DNA of 64,000 nt from Lactobacillus sp. YT155 (GCF_030504545.1 NZ_JAUKWP010000001.1:233255-297254), one strand, 5' to 3'; positions 28,857-37,262 are shown, counted from the stretch's first letter. Numbers and translations are program-made. The notes: generated from the sequence alone by a model not told the origin.

Positions 28857-29615
28857 ATGATTTTAAAAGTAAGTAATCTATCAAAAAGTTTTCCCATCGA
28901 AAATATGGAACCTCAACAAGTACTCAAGAATATTGATTTAACAATTGACAATGGCGAATTTGTTTCTATCATGGGAGCCAGTGGCTCCGGAAAATCAACA
29001 TTATTATATACAATCAGCGGCATGACGCAGCCAACCTCTGGAACTGTGGAATTCGCTGGAGAAAACCTCAGCAATCTATCTGAGGAAGAATTAACCAATC
29101 TACGACTAGGAAAAATTGGCTTTGTCTTTCAACAAGCCAATCTCTTAAAGAATTTTAGTTTGATCGACAACGTGACTCTTTCAGCGTATCTAGGTAAGAA
29201 AGAATCTAAGTTAAAAATTGATCAACGTGCTAAACAATTAATGAAGCAAGCTGGAGTTTCTGAAATTGCTACTAAAGATATTACTCAAGCTTCAGGTGGA
29301 CAGTTACAAAGAGTGTCTATCTGTCGAGCATTGATTAACCAACCAGAGATTATTTTTGGTGATGAACCTACCGGTGCGCTGAACTCCAATTCTGCAGCTG
29401 ATATAATGAAACTATTCAATGAAGTTAATCAAACAGGCAAAACAATTCTATTGGTGACTCACGATGCCAAAATTGCTTCTCAAACCGAACGAATTCTTTA
29501 TATGTCTGATGGTGAAATTATTGCCGAAAGATATCTAGGTAAAATGACTGATTCTTCACAGCTAAAAGAACGTGAAGAAAAAGTTGCTGAGTGGCTAAAA
29601 GTGTTGGAGTTTTAA
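28857..29615 (+). CDS. ABC transporter ATP-binding protein (MacB/LolD type)
   Basis: 252 residues. Walker A GASGSGKST near 40-48, Q-loop FVFQQAN near 88-94, signature ASGGQLQRV near 141-149, Walker B IIFGDEPTGALNS near 162-174, H-loop VTHD near 200-203. Powers the preceding FtsX-type permease. A C-terminal extension rich in charged residues (about 30 aa) follows the core. AAAGGAG precedes the ATG. Confidence 0.93.
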   Translation: MILKVSNLSKSFPIENMEPQQVLKNIDLTIDNGEFVSIMGASGSGKSTLLYTISGMTQPTSGTVEFAGENLSNLSEEELTNLRLGKIGFVFQQANLLKNFSLIDNVTLSAYLGKKESKLKIDQRAKQLMKQAGVSEIATKDITQASGGQLQRVSICRALINQPEIIFGDEPTGALNSNSAADIMKLFNEVNQTGKTILLVTHDAKIASQTERILYMSDGEIIAERYLGKMTDSSQLKEREEKVAEWLKVLEF

Positions 29616-29689
29616 TTGAAAGATTATCCAGAAGGATAGATAGATTAAATAATAATTTGAAACCAATGTAGTTAAATAAAGGAAAAAAC

Positions 29690-29992
29690 ATGGATAAAAC
29701 AGCTTGGATTATATCATTTAAAATAAAAGATACTGTAACAAAGGATGACCTCATAGAAGCAACGAAACATTTACATGACAATGTTCTTTCTAAACAAAAA
29801 GGATTCATTTCTTGGGAACAATATCTTGACAAAGATGGCACTTGGACAGATTTTGTTCTTTGGGAAACTTTAGAATACGCCAAAGCAGCAACTACTGCCG
29901 GAGCTGGAAAAGAAGAAGCAAAGAAATTCTATGCCATGCTAAGGATGGAAACCTGCGTAATGAATACTTCAACATTTGTGAAAAAATATTAA
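29690..29992 (+). CDS. Small dimeric alpha-beta barrel protein (ABM-like)
   Basis: 100 residues with a ferredoxin-like pattern: strand WIISFKIKD, helix LIEATKHLHDNVLSKQKG, strand FISWEQYLDKDGTWTDFVLWE, helix, last strand. Resembles antibiotic-biosynthesis monooxygenase or stress A/B-barrel proteins, though catalytic residues are not evident. AAAGGAAA precedes the ATG. Separated from the ABC genes by 74 bp. Confidence 0.6.
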   Translation: MDKTAWIISFKIKDTVTKDDLIEATKHLHDNVLSKQKGFISWEQYLDKDGTWTDFVLWETLEYAKAATTAGAGKEEAKKFYAMLRMETCVMNTSTFVKKY

Positions 29993-30006
29993 ACCTTAAT
30001 AGAACA

Positions 30007-30045
30007 CAAAAAAGACCCAAGCCCCCAAGGCTTGAGTCTTTTTTT
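30007..30045 (+). terminator. Terminator
   Basis: AAAAAAGACcCAAGCC/GGCTTGaGTCTTTTTTT, loop CCCAA. Ends the TetR-headed cluster. In the 171 bp that follow, before the convergent GT8 gene, I see no gene. Confidence 0.9.
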
Positions 30046-30217
30046 GTAGGAAAAAATACTAACGAAGTTATTTTCTGCATGTAATAACTATACTTTTTAA
30101 GGGGAGGAGGAAAGAAGTTATGCAGATAAGCTATATGAGTTAAAGTAACTTTATATAACTTATGACTGTAGTATATAGTGGCTTCCTTAAATGAACCTTA
30201 AAAAGAAAAAAGTTTTT

Positions 30218-31048
30218 TTATTTTTCTAGATGTCGTGCCAGAATCTGTTGGTAATTGGCGTAAATAAAGGTGAAGCGATTATTACTTTTTTCACTCCAAG
30301 GTTTTGGTTTTCCACAAAAATGCAGAATTGCTGTATTTTTTGCTGTCCAATGAGTATCTTGTTCACCCAGACTTCTCGCAAAATAAGTATTATATTGTCT
30401 AGTATCGTAATTCCAAATTTCTTCCGGAATTTCTTTGATATTCTTCCCATAAATAAAGTTCAAAATATCTTGGTCAGGAAGTAGTAACGTCTCACCAAAT
30501 TCTTCAACTGCAGCCATAATATCAGTTAGTTTCACTACACTTCGCATCTGGTCAACGTCCATCAACATAATTCCTGAATTGTAATATCCATGATCGGTTC
30601 CTAAACGAATATTATTAATTCCTTCAGCAATGTTGGTTAGTCCAGAATGAGTTGCCGCAGCAATCATTTTCCCTTCTAAATCTAGTTCCCATAATGAATT
30701 CAAGGGATTAATAATTAACGTATCAGGATCAAGATAAATAACCTTCTTAACCGACTCTGGAAGAATTTCACCACTTGCTAAACGGAAATACATTTCTTTC
30801 GGATACCGTTCAACTGTTGGAGCATTATCAAATAATTCCATCGGTACTTTCACTGGTTTTAGTATCATCTTAAATTCTGCTAATAACTCTGCAAATTCCT
30901 GCAGTTTGTCATCAGCAATCTTTTCGTGAACTAACCAAACATCAAATTTTTGCCCAGGATTATTCACATGCAATGAAGTAAGCATAACCTTAGCTGGTTC
31001 AAGGTAGTTCTCATCTACTGTGATTAAAATATTAATTACTTCTGTCAT
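30218..31048 (-). CDS. Family 8 glycosyltransferase
   Basis: 276 residues, GT-A fold. N-terminus NILITVDENYLEPAKVMLTSL binds the nucleotide sugar; DxD metal motif is YLDPDTL near 104-110; NSGIMLMD near 165-172; HFCGKPKPW near 253-261. Relatives add galactose or glucose to lipopolysaccharide, teichoic acid or adhesins. GGGGAAA precedes the ATG. Stands alone; acceptor unknown. Confidence 0.88.
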   Translation of the reverse strand: MTEVINILITVDENYLEPAKVMLTSLHVNNPGQKFDVWLVHEKIADDKLQEFAELLAEFKMILKPVKVPMELFDNAPTVERYPKEMYFRLASGEILPESVKKVIYLDPDTLIINPLNSLWELDLEGKMIAAATHSGLTNIAEGINNIRLGTDHGYYNSGIMLMDVDQMRSVVKLTDIMAAVEEFGETLLLPDQDILNFIYGKNIKEIPEEIWNYDTRQYNTYFARSLGEQDTHWTAKNTAILHFCGKPKPWSEKSNNRFTFIYANYQQILARHLEK

Positions 31049-31085
31049 AATTATTTCCCCAAAATGAATTTGTACTTATTTTATC

Positions 31086-31152
31086 AAAAAAAGCTGAGAT
31101 TATTTTCAGCTTTTTCTAATTGTTGTTCCTGTTTGTCCGGTTAATCCTTCTT
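31086..31152 (-). repeat. Duplicated carbamate-kinase 3' end with terminator, copy at MarR gene
   Basis: 67 bp matching 32553-32619 with three mismatches, in the same orientation. It holds the hairpin AAAAAAAGCTGA...TCAGCTTTTT and the DNA for the last 15 residues of the MarR protein, EGLTGQTGTTIRKS, which are identical to the end of carbamate kinase. Confidence 0.9.
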
Positions 31153-31612
31153 CAACTTTCTCCACACCGCTATACAATTTCGTCATTAATTGATAAAACA
31201 TATCTATTTCTTCATTAGAATAATCGGCAAAAATTTTTTCTAATATTTCGGTGTGTTCATCATAGACTTTATTGAAATACTCTTCAGCATATTCAGTAAT
31301 ATTGATAGAAACTTTATTTCCCTTTGAACTAGCTGTATCAATTTTTACAAATCCATTTTTTTCTAATAAAATAGCTAATTTCTTAACATTTTGACGTGAA
31401 GTTCCAATCTGTTTTCCTAATTCTGTATATGACAATGCAGTTTTTGAATATCTAATCATCGTTAACAATAAAAACTGTTTTGAGGTAATTTTCGTATCTG
31501 TTTTATCAAATATCGTTTGTAATCTATTTTGTAATATTGAAAAACTTGAAAAAATCCCTCTTAGTTCTTTAGTCCGATCATCTTTATATTCATTAATTAA
31601 TTCGTTATTCAT
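31106..31612 (-). CDS. MarR family regulator with a carbamate-kinase-derived C-terminus
   Basis: 168 residues from ATG 31612 (AGAGG 8 nt upstream). Winged helix near residues 50-115: SYTELGKQIGTSRQNVKKLAILLEKNGFVK is the recognition part. The last 14 residues, GLTGQTGTTIRKS plus E, are identical to the carbamate kinase 1.4 kb away and are not part of any MarR fold, so the gene's 3' end seems to come from a duplication. Divergent from a membrane protein across palindromic operators. Confidence 0.85.
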   Translation of the reverse strand: MNNELINEYKDDRTKELRGIFSSFSILQNRLQTIFDKTDTKITSKQFLLLTMIRYSKTALSYTELGKQIGTSRQNVKKLAILLEKNGFVKIDTASSKGNKVSINITEYAEEYFNKVYDEHTEILEKIFADYSNEEIDMFYQLMTKLYSGVEKVEEGLTGQTGTTIRKS

Positions 31613-31634
31613 CAAGCTCACCTCTCACTGTTAC

Positions 31635-31683
31635 TTTACAGTATAGTAACTAGTTGCTATACTGTAAATACGTAACCAGTTAC
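31635..31683. promoter_or_regulatory. MarR operators in the divergent promoter region
   Basis: TTTACAGTATAG (31635-31646) and CTATACTGTAAA (31657-31668) are perfect 12-bp inverted arms. Nested at the centre is GTAACTAGTTGC (31646-31657), echoed by the palindrome GTAACCAGTTAC (31672-31683). Two 12-bp sites 26 bp apart suit a MarR dimer pair controlling both divergent genes. Confidence 0.75.
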
Positions 31684-31696
31684 TATAGGAGGAAAT

Positions 31697-32554
31697 ATGT
31701 TTAAAACTAGAACTTTTTCAATATTAATAATTTTAATTATCGTTTTATCAACAATGGCTACACTTATCGGTATATTTTCAAATTACTCAATCAATCACAA
31801 TTCTATGACTTCAGTTAATGGTCAGTTGGTTGAATTATACGGCAAAGGAATTTATCATAATGATTCTCAGACTATTGCCTTACAAGCACGTGCACAAGAT
31901 TCCTTAACACTGATTTTAGGTATTCCTATCCTTATATACACAACATATCGATCCTTAAAAGGTTCTACACGTAGTAACTTACTATTGTTAGGAACTCTCG
32001 GATATTTTTTATACTCTTATACTAGCTATGTTTTTTTGGCACAATATAATCATCTATTCATAATATATATCGCCATCATGAGTTTATCTTTTTTTGCATT
32101 TATCATTTGTTTTAGCTCAATCAATCTCAACGAACTTAAGAAATCATTTAAGTCTAAGTTTCCAAGAAAAAGTCTCGCTATATTTTTAATATTCTTTGGA
32201 ATTATGATGAGCTTGAGAGCTTTGTCGTTGATTCTACCTAGTATTTTTTCAAATACAGTTCCCGTTGAATTAGAACATTATACTAGCTTAGTAATTCAAG
32301 GATTGGACCTATCAATTTTACTACCTACTACGGTTCTGAGTGGAATCCTATTACTTAAAAACGCTCCTTTAGGCTACTTACTTTCTATAATTGTATTAAT
32401 TAAGTCGACCACTTTAGTTCTTGCAGTCGATACTATGCTCTTATTCATGCACTTTGGAAATGTAACAGTTAAGCCTGATGAAGTGACTCTTTTTTCAATT
32501 ACTACACTTATCTTTTTATATTTTTCCTATATAACTTTCAAAAAAATGAAATAA
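31697..32554 (+). CDS. Polytopic membrane protein controlled by the MarR regulator
   Basis: 285 residues with about seven hydrophobic helices (near 8-28, 68-85, 95-112, 118-140, 155-178, 200-225, 235-260, 265-280). Family not recognised. AGGAGG precedes the ATG. Divergent from the MarR gene, which probably represses it. The stop codon overlaps the second copy of the duplicated carbamate-kinase end. Confidence 0.6.
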   Translation: MFKTRTFSILIILIIVLSTMATLIGIFSNYSINHNSMTSVNGQLVELYGKGIYHNDSQTIALQARAQDSLTLILGIPILIYTTYRSLKGSTRSNLLLLGTLGYFLYSYTSYVFLAQYNHLFIIYIAIMSLSFFAFIICFSSINLNELKKSFKSKFPRKSLAIFLIFFGIMMSLRALSLILPSIFSNTVPVELEHYTSLVIQGLDLSILLPTTVLSGILLLKNAPLGYLLSIIVLIKSTTLVLAVDTMLLFMHFGNVTVKPDEVTLFSITTLIFLYFSYITFKKMK

Positions 32555-32619
32555 AAAAAGCTGAAATTAATTTCAGCTTTTTCTAATTGTTGTTCCTGTT
32601 TGACCGGTTAATCCTTCTT
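32553..32619 (-). repeat. Carbamate-kinase 3' end with terminator, original copy
   Basis: Same 67-bp segment as 31086-31152. The hairpin AAAAAAAGCTGA...TCAGCTTTTT works on both strands and ends both the plus-strand membrane-protein gene and the carbamate kinase operon. The sequence is native here because GTTI near the C-terminus is usual in carbamate kinases. Confidence 0.88.
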
Positions 32620-33517
32620 TAGCTTTTTCTAAGGAAGTGATGATCGCGCGTCCTTCGGGAACTTGATTGAGGTATTCAATACATGCTTCAACTTTTGGAA
32701 GCATTGAGCCAGCAGCGAATTGTCCTTCTTCAATGTACTTATGACAATCTTGAATAGTGATGTCATTAAGTGCTTGTTCGTTTTCCTTGTTGTAATTAAT
32801 AAAGACTTTTTCAACGGCAGTCAGAATTATAAAGGTATCTGCTTCGAATTCTGCAGCAATTTTTGCTGAGGAACGGTCTTTATCAATAACAGCTGGAACG
32901 CCAACATATTGATCATTTTCTTCGATAACAGGAACTCCGCCACCTCCTCCGGCAATAACTGTGTAGCCATTATTAACTAAGTTCTTAATAGCATCAATTT
33001 CAACAATTGCCTTAGGTTGTGGTGAAGCGACAACTTGACGCCAACCTCTTCCAGCATCTTCAGTCACAGTGATTGAATCAGCTTTGGCTTTTGCCTTAGC
33101 TTCTTCTTCAGTCATGAATGAACCAACTGGTTTAGTAGGATTTTTGAAGGCTTCATCATTCTTATCAACAAGAGTTTGAGTAAGAATTGTTGCTCCTGCT
33201 CCATCCAATTTTCTTTGCTTAAAGACGTTAGTAATTCCTTGAGCAAGTTGATAACCAATATATCCTTGGCTCATTGCACCTGCTTCGGGAAGTGGCATTG
33301 AGGGAATCTTTTCATTTTGCTTCGATGATTCATCGAAAGCGTTTTGAATCATTCCGACTTGGGGACCATTTCCGTGAGAAACAATAACGTCGACGTTTTC
33401 TTGAACTAAATCCACAATAATTGAGGACACTTTTTTGATTAATTCTAATTGTTCTTTAGGTGTATTTCCTAGTGCATTACCACCTAAAGCAACAACGACT
33501 TTTTTTCTATTTTCCAC
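32573..33517 (-). CDS. arcC: Carbamate kinase
   Basis: Makes ATP from carbamoyl phosphate and ADP, the energy-yielding last step of deiminase pathways. 314 residues: VVALGGNALG near 6-15, VSHGNGPQVG near 45-54, AGGGGVPV near 204-211, IDKDRSSAKIA near 225-235. The start is GTG 33517 with AGGAG 7 nt upstream; the MFS stop codon TAG overlaps that ribosome site. Last gene of the operon. Confidence 0.95.
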   Translation of the reverse strand: MENRKKVVVALGGNALGNTPKEQLELIKKVSSIIVDLVQENVDVIVSHGNGPQVGMIQNAFDESSKQNEKIPSMPLPEAGAMSQGYIGYQLAQGITNVFKQRKLDGAGATILTQTLVDKNDEAFKNPTKPVGSFMTEEEAKAKAKADSITVTEDAGRGWRQVVASPQPKAIVEIDAIKNLVNNGYTVIAGGGGGVPVIEENDQYVGVPAVIDKDRSSAKIAAEFEADTFIILTAVEKVFINYNKENEQALNDITIQDCHKYIEEGQFAAGSMLPKVEACIEYLNQVPEGRAIITSLEKAKEGLTGQTGTTIRKS

Positions 33518-33527
33518 TAAATATCTC

Positions 33528-34835
33528 CTATGCTTGTTTTTCTAATTTAGTAGCTTTGTGTTTCAAAAGTGAAGTTGATTTTGCAGCTAATAGTACAAGC
33601 ATTGCAACTACAACATTCAAGATAATGCAGAATACGAAGACTGCTATGAAACTGTTGTATTGTGTGTAAATACTTGTCATTAAAGGCATACCAAAACTTC
33701 CTACAATGTATCCAAAGGCCATAACATATGAGAAGGCACTTCCGAATTGTTTTGACCCAAAGACATGGATAGCAAGTGCTGTAATTCCTGTACCACAGAC
33801 AACGTACATAACATCGTTGATACCAGCACCAAAAATTGCCAATAATGGTAATCCTAAATTAGTACTCAAGATTAGAATACCGAAGGAAATAATACTAATT
33901 GCAACCCATCCTAGTAATGCCTTGATGGCTCCGAAGCGGTCACAAGTTGCACCAACTATCGGATTCAAGAACATATCAAAGATCATTGCAGATGAAACCA
34001 TTAGTCCACCAACAGTTGGACCGAAGCCATTTGTTTCAGCATATGTTGGGAATAATTGATTCATAACCACGGTTAATTGAACGACACATAATGTTGCAAC
34101 CACAATAAAGAATGCCGGAGACATAAGTGTTTGTTTGAAAGTTAAGTTGTCTCTAGGATCAGCTTCAATTTCAGTAACTGAAACTGTTTCTTCTTGTTTA
34201 TCTTCATTAACTTCTTCTTCACCATATGCAAGCATGCCTTTATCAGAAGGTTGATATCTGATAATAAACAATGTTGAAGGAATGATGAGAACAGCACTTA
34301 CCACAGCTAGAATTATGAAGGAATTTCTCCATCCATATGATTCAATTGTTTGTGATAAAACAGGACTCATAATTGCTAGATAAACGGAAGTGAATGACCA
34401 ACAGATACCAATGGCAAAATTAGTCTTTTTCTTAAACCAATTATCCATAATAATTGACATTGGTACCACACTAGTAAAGGCCATACACACACCAATTACG
34501 GCAGCACCCGCCAGAAACATCCATGCTTCAGTAAATTGAGACATTAATCCCCCGAGAACAACTTCAACGGCGGCAATTGCTGTCAAAGTAACTGGTAAAT
34601 TAACCTTAGGAAGAATCTTTCCTACGAATGGAAGTGTCAAAGCAAGAGCTAGTATAAGCACTGTAAAGTAATATGACAATGTCGAGATGTTAATGTTTAA
34701 GTCTTTACTAATCGGGGTTAAGAAACTCCCAACTAGAACTGTATAAGAACCTGAACTACCTGCACCCATCAATCCTAAACCGGCCATGACAACCCAAGCG
34801 AAGTTTGATTTCTTTGGTTTTGCGTTGTTATTCAT
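33528..34835 (-). CDS. MFS transporter, OFA/MCT-like, within the deiminase operon
   Basis: 435 residues, 12 helices, with a central cytoplasmic loop near 200-225. The N-terminus (GLGLMGAGSSGSYTVLVGSFLTPISKDL) resembles oxalate/formate antiporter-like and monocarboxylate-type MFS carriers. Canonical agmatine clusters use an APC-type agmatine/putrescine antiporter; none is present here, so this gene likely imports the guanidino substrate or exchanges it for product. GAGGAG precedes the ATG. Confidence 0.8.
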   Translation of the reverse strand: MNNNAKPKKSNFAWVVMAGLGLMGAGSSGSYTVLVGSFLTPISKDLNINISTLSYYFTVLILALALTLPFVGKILPKVNLPVTLTAIAAVEVVLGGLMSQFTEAWMFLAGAAVIGVCMAFTSVVPMSIIMDNWFKKKTNFAIGICWSFTSVYLAIMSPVLSQTIESYGWRNSFIILAVVSAVLIIPSTLFIIRYQPSDKGMLAYGEEEVNEDKQEETVSVTEIEADPRDNLTFKQTLMSPAFFIVVATLCVVQLTVVMNQLFPTYAETNGFGPTVGGLMVSSAMIFDMFLNPIVGATCDRFGAIKALLGWVAISIISFGILILSTNLGLPLLAIFGAGINDVMYVVCGTGITALAIHVFGSKQFGSAFSYVMAFGYIVGSFGMPLMTSIYTQYNSFIAVFVFCIILNVVVAMLVLLAAKSTSLLKHKATKLEKQA

Positions 34836-34861
34836 TTTTAATTCTCCTCGTGAAAACTTCA

Positions 34862-34906
34862 GAAAAAGCGGTTTGTCATTTTAGTAAAGCTCAATGAAAA
34901 ACCGCT
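34862..34906 (-). terminator. Intercistronic hairpin/attenuator
   Basis: Arms AGCGGTTTTTCATT and AATGACAAACCGCT, then T5 on the minus strand, between carbamoyltransferase and MFS genes. It probably lowers read-through, or stabilises the upstream message, setting different levels within one operon. Confidence 0.7.
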
Positions 34907-34916
34907 AATTATTTTT

Positions 34917-35981
34917 TTATAGGCCTAATACAGCACATAGAATAGCTTTGATTGTATGTTGACGGTTTTCAGCTTCTCTAAAGATAACTGATGCATTCTT
35001 TTCGAAACATTCGTCAGTGATTTCTAGACCTTCTTCAATAACTTTACGTTCTGTTTCATTAGGTGCTTCGCTAAGTAATTTCTTACCAACAGCGTGGTCA
35101 GCATTATGAACAGATGGTAATTCGTGCATTGCGAAGATGTTAGGGTTCTTAGTTTTTGCTAACAATTCACTTGAAACACGGTATGGAAGTAACATTTCGT
35201 AGTCACCCATCCATGATTCATACTTGTCTGGATCCATAACTTCTTCACCAGCATCTGGGTTCAAGTATCTCCATTCTTCAGTAACAACTACGTCGATACC
35301 TTCTAGTGCTTTCAAGTCTGATGTTTGAACAAACTTGTTATTTGGAGCAAATTTGTCAAAGGCACTTTGAATATCTTCAACGTGAGCCTTAGCCATTTGA
35401 TGACGAATGTTGTCAGGTCCGATTGCGTAGAAGTCCATACCTAACATAGCAGCAAGTCTTCCGTAGAATAATGGTGCTCCACCACAGTTACCAACGAAGG
35501 CCATCTTCTTACCGCGACTTGAACCAGGTCCACCCCATTGTTCTTCCATTGTAAGAGCATCTGCCAACATTTGAGTTGGGTGATCCCCAAGACTTAGAGC
35601 GTTGATGATAGGAACATCTGAATATGATGCCATGTCATACAAGAATCCTTCAGGTTTTTGAGCACGAATAACGATTGCATCATACATTCCTGAGAATACG
35701 CGGATAGTATCTTTAACTGTTTCACTGTCACCCATGTGAGAGTTTGTTAAGTATGTGAAGCCAATACCAAGGTCGTTTGCTGATGTTTCAAAAGCACAAC
35801 GAGTTCTTGTTGAACTCCAGTCAAAACTTGCGACAATATTTTTTCCTGTAAAGAATTTTTGATCAACACCGGCTTTCTTTTGTGCCTTCAATGTTGCTGA
35901 TAAATCAATCATGTATCTGAATTGATCTGGTGTTAAGTCTCTCAAGTTAATAATGTCTTTTCCTACTAAATTATTTCTCAT
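34917..35981 (-). CDS. Carbamoyltransferase of the ornithine/putrescine family, divergent acceptor site
   Basis: 354 residues. Carbamoyl-phosphate loop SSTRTR at 56-61, HPTQ at 134-137, and a C-terminal AENRQHTIKAIL like ornithine carbamoyltransferase. The acceptor-side motifs differ: the conserved HCLP reads HELP (286-289), and the SMG loop of ornithine enzymes is replaced by a longer stretch (EEWRYLNPDAGEEVMDP, about 236-252). It should phosphorolyse a carbamoylated amine to carbamoyl phosphate, but the amine is probably neither ornithine nor, by motif, plain putrescine. AGGAG precedes the ATG. Confidence 0.8.
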   Translation of the reverse strand: MRNNLVGKDIINLRDLTPDQFRYMIDLSATLKAQKKAGVDQKFFTGKNIVASFDWSSTRTRCAFETSANDLGIGFTYLTNSHMGDSETVKDTIRVFSGMYDAIVIRAQKPEGFLYDMASYSDVPIINALSLGDHPTQMLADALTMEEQWGGPGSSRGKKMAFVGNCGGAPLFYGRLAAMLGMDFYAIGPDNIRHQMAKAHVEDIQSAFDKFAPNNKFVQTSDLKALEGIDVVVTEEWRYLNPDAGEEVMDPDKYESWMGDYEMLLPYRVSSELLAKTKNPNIFAMHELPSVHNADHAVGKKLLSEAPNETERKVIEEGLEITDECFEKNASVIFREAENRQHTIKAILCAVLGL

Positions 35982-36026
35982 TTGTTAATTCTCCTAATAT
36001 TATTAATTATCTAAAATTTGTGAATA

Positions 36027-37262
36027 TTACTTTTTTCCTGAAGCGGCAACTTCCTTAGTCCAACAATGAACTCCTCCACCTGAAAGGTTTAGTGCTAAGG
36101 CATCAACCATAACTACTTTTCTATCAGGGAAAGATTTCTTCAAGACTTCTTCAGCTTGCTCATCTTTTTCTTTAACTTTTGGATCCATTCCTTCACTGTA
36201 ATATCTTTGTCCAACGACAACGTCATTACACATCAAGAAGTTACAATATCCAGCAGCTGCATAGAAGTGAGCATCGCCATCTGGCCAAGGAGTACCATCT
36301 TCAAACTTGCCACCCATTTCATCAATGAAACCTTTGAACAAGTCATAATCTTCTTCACCAGGTTTCAAGACAAATTCAATTGCTTCTGGAATTGGCATAC
36401 GAATGATTTCAAATGGTTTACCATCAACATCAGTCGCATTCTTGAGAACTTCATAAGCTTCATCAAGACGTTCTTTAGTAATCTTATTAGCGTTACTTGC
36501 TGCAGCTTCTTCATCAGTAACTTCGGCAAGAATAACTTTGTTGTGATCAATGAAGCGGCACATCTCATCAATATGAGCAGCGAAACTTGAACCAAAGACT
36601 GGATAACCATCTTTTTGTTCCAAAGGTCCCATACGGAAATCATCATCTTCAATGATTGGCTTAGGAATCCAAATGATCTTTTCAACGTTATAGAGTTTCT
36701 TATACTCAGCTTCAACTTCAGCTTTTGTATACTGAGGGTTTCTCTTTCTAACTTCTGTATCTTCAATCGCCATCATAACTCCACGACCATTGAATTCACG
36801 ATCTCCACCTTCAGATACTAGTTCTGAACTAACAATGTCATATAAGTCCATTGACACTGCCATGTTCATTCCAGCTCTACGAGCAATTTTTGCTTCTTCG
36901 CTGTCTGGATCGATAACTCCGTAGTAACTCCATCCTGGATTGATAACTTTACGGTTACCGTGATCATCAATCATGACGCTAGGTCCATTATCACGAACGT
37001 AGAAGTTAGTATCTTCAAATTCAGTAAACTTGATATCTGAAATATCTACTCCATCATCAGTCAATCTCTTTTTGGCTTTTTCAATGACACCTTCAGCTCC
37101 ACCATTAATGTGGAGTTGAGCTTGTCCTTGTAATGCTTTAACAACTTGTACACATGTTGCACGATTATCATGTTCACTTGAATCAATGTAATCTGGCATC
37201 CAGGTCATAAAAACATCCGAAACTTTTTCGAATTCACCTGGATAGCGAAAGTTTCCTTGCAT
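36027..37262 (-). CDS. Agmatine deiminase/PPAD-family deiminase, divergent
   Basis: 411 residues of the guanidino-group-modifying superfamily. Motifs follow agmatine deiminase: VRDNGPS at 89-95, EGGD at 151-154, HID at 230-232, and SGGGVHCWT at 394-402 with nucleophile Cys400. Agmatine deiminases are about 365 residues; this one has extra segments near 165-225 and 295-330, and the motif contexts differ. It is not ArcA. It likely removes ammonia from a guanidino compound to give a carbamoyl amine. First gene of the operon, with AGGAGG at the ATG. Confidence 0.8.
   Translation of the reverse strand: MQGNFRYPGEFEKVSDVFMTWMPDYIDSSEHDNRATCVQVVKALQGQAQLHINGGAEGVIEKAKKRLTDDGVDISDIKFTEFEDTNFYVRDNGPSVMIDDHGNRKVINPGWSYYGVIDPDSEEAKIARRAGMNMAVSMDLYDIVSSELVSEGGDREFNGRGVMMAIEDTEVRKRNPQYTKAEVEAEYKKLYNVEKIIWIPKPIIEDDDFRMGPLEQKDGYPVFGSSFAAHIDEMCRFIDHNKVILAEVTDEEAAASNANKITKERLDEAYEVLKNATDVDGKPFEIIRMPIPEAIEFVLKPGEEDYDLFKGFIDEMGGKFEDGTPWPDGDAHFYAAAGYCNFLMCNDVVVGQRYYSEGMDPKVKEKDEQAEEVLKKSFPDRKVVMVDALALNLSGGGVHCWTKEVAASGKK

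Noticed and set aside
30119-30144. Very strong ribosome site GGGGAGGAGG followed by ATG and a 7-codon frame (MQISYMS)
   Set aside because: Too short, no downstream gene on that strand and no antisense promoter or terminator; may be decayed sequence.
36365-36766. 133-codon minus-strand frame within the deiminase gene
   Set aside because: Same strand but a different frame of a well-supported gene; lysine/leucine repeats typical of a shadow.
32573-37262. Standard arginine deiminase (arcABC) operon
   Set aside because: The deiminase motifs are of the agmatine deiminase/PPAD type and not ArcA, and the transferase lacks ornithine-site motifs.
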